From the NCBI GenBank assembly GCA_963281255.1, contig OY725494.1, positions 4,167,934 through 4,231,933 on the forward strand: DNA of 64,000 bases, in the 5' to 3' direction. Position numbers and translations under genes: made by a program. This DNA is from Aphrocallistes beatrix (taxonomy: Eukaryota > Porifera > Hexactinellida > Sceptrulophora > Aphrocallistidae). Under the pieces are notes generated by a model. That model was not told the DNA's origin, ran no database searches, and saw only the letters and a list, made by a program, of their open reading frames with translations. How positions within the stretch are numbered: position 1 is the stretch's first letter; every line of letters starts with the position of its first letter. Below are positions 56,217 through 64,000 of the stretch, piece after piece.

Positions 56217-57868
56217 GGCGACTTGGAGGGCCTACATATGCCATTCTCGCACATTTCGTCAACTTGTCTCGTAATCTCCTCCTCCCAGGCAGGAGGAATT
56301 CTTCGAGGTCTCGCCCTTATGGGGGTATCTGTCTGAAGTTCGACACTATGCGCATGGTTCACGTCTACTCTAGAGGGTCGCGTTGGGTCCCCTGCAAAAA
56401 GCGTAGGATATCCGTCAAGAAGTTCCTCTAATTGTCTAATCTCGCCGATTCCTAGTTCCACGTTGATCAATTCCTCTGCTCGTGTCGTCACAGATGCCTG
56501 TCGTATCTGGTCATTTGAAATTTGGGCTCTAAAGAGGGGTGTCGAACCACTTACTAAATCTTGTACCGGTTCCCAAGTGTTACCCAACTTGATTCTGCCC
56601 CCCTGAAAATCGAAGGCTACTGCTCCAAATTTCCTCACAAATTCACGTCCGAGAATAAACACCTGGTTGTCCGAGTTAAGTACTTGCAAGCGTTGTGTTA
56701 CTGGTGCGCGTGTACCAACACACACTTCCACGTCGACATAACCGATCACATCGACCGGGGCGTCACAGAGTCCAAAAACTTTACTAGAACCTTCTCTCAT
56801 CCGTCTCTCTAAGCGGAGATTTTGTAACGTCTCTCTGTCAATCACGCTTGGTCTTGCCCCAGTATCGAGCATCGCCAATAATGTGTGATCCCCCACTCGT
56901 ACCTGGATGCTAACGGCATCCTCCCCCGGCCCTACTACCAGAACTGAATTGTTATCGTCTCTCTTCCATCCCTCCTGTCGCTTTCCTCTTGGCCCTCGCG
57001 ACTTTGGACAATCCCATGGCTTATGTCCCTGCTGACCGCATATCCAACACAGCCTTTTGGGGCAATTTTTGTATCCATGACCAAACTCATTGCATATGTA
57101 GCACCCGCCCCGTCTTTGTTGCGAAGAGTAACTCTTCCTTTGCTGCACTGTAGGTCCTTTTCGAACAACATAAACTTCATCAGCAGGATTTGAGCATTCT
57201 GATTCCGGTTGTCCTTCCGCCGATGGACTCTGAGGACGCCTCCTATCTATCCTTTCTTGCCCTTGAACCCGGGAATCCTGCCTTGCCAACTCCATTGCTT
57301 CATTTTGCAATCGTATACTGGTTACCTTTCCAGGTCCCAGCTCGCGATAGCCTTGAGTCAATGATATTCCTTTAGCTAAAAATATGTCTCGTATCTTCAC
57401 TGCGAAGCGTGCTCCGTCTTCTTCAGGGAGATCTCCCTCCTTTGCGGTGACCCAATCCTTGGCTTGCTGTCTGACTTCCATTGGAAGCTGACTGATCATG
57501 AACATACAAACTTGTTTCGTACTCAAACCGGCTCTCAGTCCTTCTTCTAGGTATTGGGCAAAGAAGTCATAGACCTGCTCTCCTACCGGCCAAACTAACA
57601 GGCGGAATCTCCCTATGGCTTCGAATATATCGGCAGGCGGGTCGAGGCGCTCTTTTAATAACTTGAAAGCATTTTCCAACGTATCTTTCTGAATTGCTTC
57701 TAAAACTACCCTTTCCTCCAGCTTTCCTCGGCATAGATACGCAGGTAGGAGCCTCTTAGCTGCTGCTTCCTCAAGAGAAACCACACTTGCTCGAAATTTC
57801 GGTTCCCATTCTGCTATCTTCTGCCCTTGGCGTAAAGGGGGAATGGAAACTGTTAAGGGAGTTGCCAT
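56201..57868 (-). CDS. gag: gag and protease region of the Ty3/gypsy element
   Basis: The N-terminal part is a gag capsid-like domain (IAEWEPKFRASV near the start, DIFEAIGRFRLLVWPVGEQV in the middle). Two CCHC zinc knuckles follow at about residues 255-290 (CYICNEFGHGYKNC and CWICGQQGHKPWDC), which bind the element's RNA. An aspartic protease lies near residues 330-420 (AMLDTGARPSVIDRE, then FILGREFVRKFG). The end of the region carries the start of the reverse-transcriptase module. All of this is standard for Ty3/gypsy elements. Confidence 0.92.
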   Translation of the reverse strand: MATPLTVSIPPLRQGQKIAEWEPKFRASVVSLEEAAAKRLLPAYLCRGKLEERVVLEAIQKDTLENAFKLLKERLDPPADIFEAIGRFRLLVWPVGEQVYDFFAQYLEEGLRAGLSTKQVCMFMISQLPMEVRQQAKDWVTAKEGDLPEEDGARFAVKIRDIFLAKGISLTQGYRELGPGKVTSIRLQNEAMELARQDSRVQGQERIDRRRPQSPSAEGQPESECSNPADEVYVVRKGPTVQQRKSYSSQQRRGGCYICNEFGHGYKNCPKRLCWICGQQGHKPWDCPKSRGPRGKRQEGWKRDDNNSVLVVGPGEDAVSIQVRVGDHTLLAMLDTGARPSVIDRETLQNLRLERRMREGSSKVFGLCDAPVDVIGYVDVEVCVGTRAPVTQRLQVLNSDNQVFILGREFVRKFGAVAFDFQGGRIKLGNTWEPVQDLVSGSTPLFRAQISNDQIRQASVTTRAEELINVELGIGEIRQLEELLDGYPTLFAGDPTRPSRVDVNHAHSVELQTDTPIRARPRRIPPAWEEEITRQVDEMCENGICRPSKSPWEVT

Positions 57869-57890
57869 TCGAGAAAACGAACTAGATTTA

Positions 57891-58074
57891 TGTCACACGT
57901 ATAACCCGAAGTGTAATAACTGACAAGGTTAGTATACAACAATAAAGAAATCTAGTTCAGTATTCGTACAAAGGAAATGAAAATAATGTAGATACAGGTA
58001 CTAAGTAGTAGGTTATATATTTTGGTTACTTAACAATATACTCTGTGATTCCCTGTACTGAAATACTGCTAACA
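57891..58074 (-). repeat. 5' LTR of the Ty3/gypsy element
   Basis: 184 bp, identical by eye to 53205-53388. On the minus strand it carries TATATAA and, about 60 bp later, GAACTAGATTT, whose complement stands at 57879-57889 just inside the element. Confidence 0.95.
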
Positions 58075-58439
58075 CCACTATGATTAATGCATCATGCCAC
58101 TACGTCAAATAATGCATCGTATCACAATGTTAGAATAACTGATAGAATATCCTTAATTAGTTTGATTAAGTTCCAATTTCTCAAATATTAAACCAAACAT
58201 ATTATTTACTGATACATACAAAATCTTGAACTATGATGCCTTGCAAGAGTTTGTAGAACAAATCAAAACATGACAATTGAATGTTCTGAGATACAAGCAC
58301 AAAGTTCAAACTTATAATGCTAATTATTTGCCGAGTATCAAGCAAACAGAGCGAGAGAAGTTTCCTACGCATTAAGTATCCTGTTTTTAATTGTAAATAC
58401 TTGTATGAGCATGTTGGTATAACGTTTCAAAATAATTGA

Positions 58440-58447
58440 TATATATA
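58440..58447 (+). promoter_or_regulatory. Possible TATA box of bZIP-like member 9
   Basis: TATATATA stands 98 bp before the chosen ATG. It is weaker than the TATAAATA of members 2, 6 and 7. Confidence 0.4.
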
Positions 58448-58537
58448 CATTTCTTTTTCTTCTGTGAAACATATTCACCTCTTAAAGCTGAAAATACACT
58501 AAAGTACTCACTTCTTCAAGAAAACCTATATTCCCCA

Positions 58538-59407
58538 ATGCACTCTTCTTATAAAATCATTAAGTATCAAAAACTAACCGACCAACTTAAAAATGTGGGG
58601 TTGAATCCCAGTAAGTTTCAAGGCGGTGAACAAATAATGAACAAGATTCTTGAGCTTTCAGAAGAGAGCAGAATATCAGAGCTAAGAGTACAGGATGTTA
58701 AGAACAAATTCGAAAACCTTCTTTGGTTTAAACTTAATGATGATGCTAAAATCCAGATAAAATTCAGTTTAAACGAGCTAGGCAACACCGCTCATCAATT
58801 CCCATCTTCTCTTTCAGAGACATCAGACGTAGTGAATGATAATCTAATTTACTTTTGGGAAAATAATAATGAAACGCTAGTGATTAACATAGCTCCCCTC
58901 TACTCATGTCCAGATAGAAATAAAATAGTAGGTCATCTCGAGAACATCACAAGGTGTAATAGTGATGGGAAATTTGTTTCTATAATTCGTGAGGAGCTTA
59001 ACAAATATACAAAACGTCTTTGGAAGAGAGAACATGATTACTTTAAGAAAATACTGAAAAATGCAGAAATACTTGGAATAGCATTAGATCAGAATGATCA
59101 CGAAGCATTCCTGAATCCAAAACCAATTCTGAAGGAGGACATGAGGCAAGTGATGGAGAGTAACTCAACGATGGAAAAAAAGAAGCAGATAATTCAGGAA
59201 GAATCGATTGGCATTTTATCTGAAAATTTTCCAATTGTCTCCCAAAGTATAAATGAATGCAGTCAGCCAATTCTAGCATGTAATAACGTGGATGAAACCG
59301 ATCAATTTACTAACATAAACGAAAGCATTTCCGCGATAAGTCTCAGTGAAACCCCGACTCTTGGTGATAACTTAGACACAAGCACTAATGATGCAAACAT
59401 TAACTGA
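58538..59407 (+). CDS. Large bZIP-like family protein, member 9
   Basis: The first ATG in frame is at 58538 and gives 289 residues. It follows member 7 through GLNPSKFQGGEQIM, VQDVKNKFENLLWFKL, YFWENNNETLVINI and YSCPDRNKIVGHLENI. The block REELNKYTKRLWKREHDYFK plus KILKNAEILGIALDQ is almost unchanged even in DNA. The C-terminal ~85 residues are unrelated to member 7: rich in S, T, N and I, acidic, ending TSTNDANIN, and lacking the SSCFLTQ tail. ATTAAA near 59697 sits in the same context as in gene 7. No classic zipper is visible. Function unknown; nuclear regulator inferred. Confidence 0.8.
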   Translation: MHSSYKIIKYQKLTDQLKNVGLNPSKFQGGEQIMNKILELSEESRISELRVQDVKNKFENLLWFKLNDDAKIQIKFSLNELGNTAHQFPSSLSETSDVVNDNLIYFWENNNETLVINIAPLYSCPDRNKIVGHLENITRCNSDGKFVSIIREELNKYTKRLWKREHDYFKKILKNAEILGIALDQNDHEAFLNPKPILKEDMRQVMESNSTMEKKKQIIQEESIGILSENFPIVSQSINECSQPILACNNVDETDQFTNINESISAISLSETPTLGDNLDTSTNDANIN

Positions 59408-61959
59408 CAATTATTCTGATAACCTAATTCAAAATACTAACACTTCTTTCATGAACCTCTTTCAGATCAAATAACTTCTCTAATTATAAAAATTGTACAT
59501 ATATTCATTTCCTAAAGTACCAATCGCCAGAGGGTAGAGGACATTCTATAGGGCTGCTTAGAATATTAAGATTATTTTTGTGTGCATGTGTATGTGAGTC
59601 TAATCATATATTTAGGTACTAGTATTTTGGATTGAGGTTATTGGTTATTACTGTAAATTGCTTGCTTTTTATTGTATTGTGCATATTTGACAAATAATTA
59701 AAATAAGATATGAATTGGGACCAACTATAAGGGGTGATGTGAGCATTTTGATTCGAAGAGATTTCATCAATTCGAAAGATTCGAGAATACATTTCAAATA
59801 AACTAATTAATTAGATAGCAATTTAAAGCATACGAGTCCGCTTCGCTTACTCCCAGCTCCTCAATCAACTTGCACAAGCAAAAAAACAAAAAGGCATCGA
59901 GTTTTAATACATAAAAATAGTAATTTCATCAGTCTTATCTTGAACGAAATAAGATTTCACAAATCTTCATTCTACTTGTAAATATTCAATTCATATACGT
60001 ACAGTACGTTCTTATGAAAGGTAATCTAGAAATGACAGCAGTTTATTCCGTCTCTCCAAACAGTTCTTCATTTGTTAGAATTGATGTTATATGCTTGTAT
60101 TGAAATAGCTATTCTATTAATCTACTACATATATTTAGAATAATTTTTTAGTTCCTTGCATTAGTTCGAAAATTATTTAATTATCTCCTTCAATAGAACG
60201 ATCATTCAAAAACACTCAAATCCAATATATACATCTAGCTAGTGGTGGAGAGTCATATTCATTCTGTGCCTTCTTTGGCTACACCACTTCTTACAGCCAG
60301 CAATGAACTGAAATCCACTTGCTTTCCTTTATGTTCAGAGATCCATAAAGGGAAAAAATAATATTAAAATTTTTATTAAATTTAGTGTTGAAATAATTTA
60401 GAGACCATATTATTCAAATAAATCAAGATTTGAGCAGCTGGTTTTGTATCAGCTGTATCTCATATGTGCACCAGATGTAAGATAAACATAGCATGTACAA
60501 TATATTCTACCTAAGTACCTCAAGATTTGACTTCTTAATGCTAATTTAATAAATTAATTATTTTCTTAATCAATGTGCAACCTCAAACTATTCGCATCTT
60601 GCTACTAAGTTATTATAAATGATTGGATTTGTTTAATTAATTTCACATCTGCTCATAGTATGCTCTCATTTAGTAGAATAGAAATTTTGGAAAATATTTC
60701 AAAAGTTAAAATTTGATAAACATAAATCTACTTAATTATGAACTATTATTGTATTGTTCAAGAAGTTTATATTTAGTATCGATACCAGTTCATGCTGCCA
60801 TAGCGATTTTTAAATTCTCCTCTCTCTGTATAAAACCAAACAGATTATTTAGTGATACATTTCAAAATCAACTCTAACAATGCTAATATTCAATTTAATC
60901 CTACAATATTGGAGTTTTAATCACTCATGAACGTAAACAATTAAAATCAATTTTATACATGTATACATACATATATAGGCATACATACTTATATATCTTT
61001 AGGATAGCATTATACATAACATATATCCCTTATCATTACAAGATGTTGATCTTTAAATTTGAACAAGAAAATTGCCAATTTACATTTCGGAATACACTCT
61101 CCACATCTGGTGTGAATATATAAGGTTCATAGATCCGTAGATGTATGAGCTATAAATTGACACATTCTTCGAGTTCCCTTGGTACAGATATCCGATGTAT
61201 ATTATTTCTGCTACTCTTTCCTCATCAATTACATTTTAAGTCACAAATCCTGAAACCAATCTTCTACTTAATCCGTCCTTTTCCTTTGAATGAATATTTT
61301 CATGAATGATCGTTTTTTTACTTTACTTGTACTAATAATAAATCTTTCTACTATAAACGATGAAATATAACCAAAAAGTAGAAACAATGTACAATGAAGA
61401 CATGTTTTTTCCATCTGTGAATCATGCATGTGTTAATTAACCACTGTTATGACTATGACTTTCTTAAATTCTTCTGTTACCTTTGTGCTAGAAGTAGAAA
61501 GTGTGATTGAACATTCTGGTGGACATATGCTATCTCAAATTTTCTCAGATATAATGAGCATCATCGATGTTCCAATTTAAAATACATTCTTATGAATTCG
61601 AATAACAATCTAAATCCTCAAATATCAAATTTTGTTGATTTTGTTATTTTTTGGAAGGAATGTGCTCTAGTTTCGCTCCTGAAATTAAGAAGACACTCCT
61701 TTGTGCTCTACGTCCTATCTAACTTCATACCACTATTGATGATTCTGTCACTTTTTCTATCCTTCATTTCATATCGCAGTTGTATAGAATTAGTCTAATC
61801 AGGAGCGTAATACAAGGAACGGTCTTCTGTTGATTCAATAAATCAAAAAGCTAAGCATTTTTTCAATCTTAAACGCCCAAACATCGATCTACAGCAATTG
61901 TTGTCACCTATAAAAAGAAATTCTCGGACTGTGGTGGAATTAAAATGTTTTGGGAGCCC
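59408..61959. other. Gene-free AT-rich stretch
   Basis: Positions 59825-59925 are a family C 5' end on the minus strand (GTATTAAAACTCGATGCC, then TGATTGAGGAGCTGGGAG) joined to a scrap of its 3' end. Otherwise no gene, RNA or strong repeat was recognised. The open frames present, including 68 codons at 61592, lack support. Confidence 0.5.
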
Positions 61960-62520
61960 CATCGGCAGTTATTGGCTCCACAGGGGGGACCGGGGGAGCA
62001 TGGCTCCCCCAAATAAAGTTATAAAGTTGCTTTCTACTTTTTGTCTTGATTTTTATGCATCAAAATGAATAGATAATCAGAAAAATCAGATCAAAATTAT
62101 TGCTCCTTAGATGCTCAGAATAGCTGTAGATCGATATTTCAGCGTCTACGTTTGAAAATTTTCTGGGAGCAATCCTCCCAGATGTCCTTATTTGCTCGCT
62201 TCGCTCGCTCAGGACCCTCCAATCCAAAATCCTTGCTATGCCCCTGCATTAGCGCTGGTCTTACAATTCTAGGACAGTCGAATTTAAGTTGGCCCCTCAA
62301 ATTAAAATCTCTGGAGCCACCACTGCTCATCGGTTCCGGCTCTCTCAGCACCACGCATCCCAGGTACCCACACTTAGGGCCTATGCTAATATTCTCGTTT
62401 GCAAATTAACTTCATTTCGCTAACACAAGTATAAATTTTGATATATTTTTAAAGTAAATGAGATACCTCCACGTACCACTAGAAGGAATCGCGCGCCACA
62501 GTTTGAGGAAGGCTGGTCTA
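61960..62520. other. Cluster of decayed hAT-like ends
   Basis: GGCTCCACAGGGGGGACCGG, GAGCATGGCTCCCCC, TTTGCTCGCTTCGCTCGCTC and TCTGGAGCCACCACTG are typical words of worn hAT MITEs. Part of it (61985-62215) is related in reverse to 32510-32650. Bounds are unclear. Confidence 0.4.
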
Positions 62521-62740
62521 GCACAATGGGACTTATTTGAGCAATACCAGACTACTCACTTGGTATTATTGATGATAAGAAAAATGGAGGCAAACTGGGA
62601 ATCCTTTTAATATTTTTTGAGTCATAAACTAGCCGATTTGAAATTTATCAAATGCTATTCACTCAATTACACTCAATTTATAATAAAGTTCTGGAAAGAA
62701 ACCTAGTTATAGCTTACTACAAGTTCCCTCTTTCGCATTA

Positions 62741-63258
62741 CAGTAGAACCTCGCGCATATACACCTCCGTCGAAAGCGCACGGCGCCCCGATACGAGGGA
62801 GTGCTCCGATTAGCGGGATTCTAAGAGAACTCCAATACGCATTGGTGAAAATAATGAAGTTAGAACCTACAAAACACAACATAAGCAAGGTAGTCAAACG
62901 CTACTGTTAAGGCTGAAACGCTACTGTTAAGGCTAATATTAACCACAGTACAATACATTACAATGCCACATATACTTCTACATAAGTATACTAGGAGACA
63001 GTCACAACGTTATGGTATTACGGAATATCTTTCTTGATCAACTCGTCCACTGTAGTTTACCTGCCCTCCACCACTTGCTTATACCACACTAGGATTGGCG
63101 ATGCTTAGCGGCCATTACAAAGAACTACTAAGCTACTCAAGCACAAAGGTTGTTACTCAAGAGAAAAAGTCTATGGTAGAGTGCCCCGATACGCGGGGTG
63201 AATTGTTATGGAAAAACAAATTCCAAAACCTTCCGCCCCGATATCCAGGATTAGACTG
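62741..63258. mobile_element. pogo/Tc1-like MITE
   Basis: The left end, CAGTAGAACCTCGCGCATAT, and the complement of the right end, CAGTCTAATCCTGGATATCG, are related, with TA on both sides. GCCCCGATA occurs near both ends. AACGCTACTGTTAAGGCT is repeated in tandem near 62900. Confidence 0.75.
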
Positions 63259-63752
63259 TACCTGAAAAGTTGGTAATAGAGAATTAAATAAAGTTTAGTG
63301 TTTTAAGACATTTACAATTTCTAGATATATATAATGGTCGTAATTTTTAATTATTCAATGAAAAAATGTGGAAAATATATTTCGATCATTTTTAAGAAAA
63401 TTTTCTCCTCTCATCCTTATATATTAATTTTAAAATACGTCAAATTGGAGAGAGGAGAAGATATATAGGAAGGGTGATCATGGGAGGCACAAAGTGTTCG
63501 CTATTCGAGCATCGCTGTTCCGTTATATTTTTAGGCAATTTCAAGCATACAAGCGCGCTTCGCTTGCTTGCGCTGTGCGGCTGTCAATACATGACTCAAC
63601 ACGTTACCAGTGGTATATATACAAGTCATTTGTAATTTGATTTCAAATTTTTCTCATTAACAGCAAAAATCATGAATTCCCAACCCGCTGATTCGTACCT
63701 TTTCCATAATTAAATAAATAACTTTACGGAATATTCATCGGGAGAAATAAAT
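63259..63752. other. Upstream region of gene 10 with a family C scrap
   Basis: Positions 63549-63590 hold CAAGCGCGCTTCGCTTGCTT and GCGCTGTGCGGCTG, the minus-strand 3' end of family C. TATATATA at 63614 may serve gene 10, and a 13-codon open frame starting at 63672 would precede it in the message. Confidence 0.45.
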
Positions 63753-64000
63753 ATGTATGAATACATTCACAAATTCGAGGGCTGGGAAAATATTGGAGAT
63801 GCATTGATGAATGCAAAATCTAGCAAAAAAGATTTTCTCAAGGAAATTCTCAAATCAATATGGTTTTTAAAAAATTCTGACTATGAAAGTTACAAGTATG
63901 ATGAAGAATTTAACCTACGCAATAAAACTGCCTTAAAAAACAATTTGGAAAATATTGTTGTCAATGAAAGTGAAAGGCAAGTTTATCAATACTGTCCACA
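63753..64000 (+). CDS. Large bZIP-like family protein, member 10 (runs off the window)
   Basis: From the ATG at 63753 the frame is open to the end of the window (82 residues). FLKEILKSIWFLKNSDYE aligns with VKNKLENLLWFRLDDVD of member 7. RQVYQYCP near the edge aligns with QLYKYCWE of member 6 and IYFWE of member 7. It is more diverged from members 7 and 9 than they are from each other. The rest of the gene lies beyond 64000. Confidence 0.7.
   Translation, partial: MYEYIHKFEGWENIGDALMNAKSSKKDFLKEILKSIWFLKNSDYESYKYDEEFNLRNKTALKNNLENIVVNESERQVYQYCP

Larger units (their letters stand above)
53205..58074 (-). mobile_element. Ty3/gypsy LTR retrotransposon, nearly whole and young
   Basis: A 4.87-kb element on the minus strand is bounded by two 184-bp LTRs (TG...CA) with CCAC repeated outside both ends. 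Reading 5' to 3' on the minus strand: gag region, two CCHC knuckles, aspartic protease (LDTGARPSV), reverse transcriptase, RNase H, integrase with H2C2 finger, and a GPY/F-type C-terminus without chromodomain. A purine-rich tract adjoins the 3' LTR. An 11-bp match between the LTR and the site just inside the 5' LTR suggests a self-priming primer site. I see no difference between the LTRs, so insertion was recent. It looks close to whole, with at most about one break. It is GC-richer than its surroundings. The exact Ty3 clade is not clear. Confidence 0.95.

Overview
The window is AT-rich nuclear DNA from an animal, most likely an invertebrate. It carries a Ty3/gypsy LTR retrotransposon, a LINE reverse-transcriptase fragment, and many hAT-like and Tc1/mariner/pogo-like MITEs and foldback elements. 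Protein genes have TATA boxes, ATG starts and downstream AATAAA/ATTAAA signals, and no operon-like packing. I cannot name the species. I found no confident tRNA, rRNA or CRISPR array and no clearly intron-bearing gene.

The main gene content is a dispersed family of short, apparently single-exon bZIP-like genes, numbered here 1 to 10. Members 1-3 (7.2, 10.5 and 21.4 kb) share a nearly identical core followed by divergent leucine zippers. Members 4 and 5 (23.2 and 26.1 kb) resemble the large/small Maf layout: an extended-homology-like helix, a basic RRR region, and a zipper in the same register as members 1-3. Members 6 (35.0 kb), 7 (43.5 kb), 9 (58.5 kb) and the partial 10 (63.75 kb, running off the end) form a second, larger subtype. 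Its middle weakly resembles C/EBP/PAR basic regions. Member 8 (49.1 kb) is a dead copy of member 7. Several members have a TATA box 40-100 bp before the chosen ATG. These are probably fast-evolving transcription factors or dominant-negative partners that pair through their zippers; that role is inference.

Layout: 0.8-2.4 kb is an 86-copy 17-bp minisatellite with an inverted-sense 39-bp array beside it. 2.8-6.5 kb is nested MITEs and old repeats. 7-11 kb holds genes 1 and 2 separated by a hAT MITE, a foldback element with 8-bp target duplications, a recurrent ~0.5-0.64 kb element (called family C here) and a large inverted repeat with a 91-bp palindrome. 12.6-18 kb is foldback elements, a LINE fragment and a decayed RING-finger gene. 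20-27 kb holds genes 3-5. 28-34 kb is mostly old repeats. 35 kb is gene 6, with an in-frame tail beyond its stop. 36-42 kb is inverted repeats and MITEs. 43.3-51.3 kb is a tandem segmental duplication carrying gene 7 and its broken copy 8. 53.2-58.1 kb is a young LTR retrotransposon on the minus strand. 58.5 kb is gene 9, 59.4-63.5 kb is mostly repeats, and gene 10 enters at the right edge.
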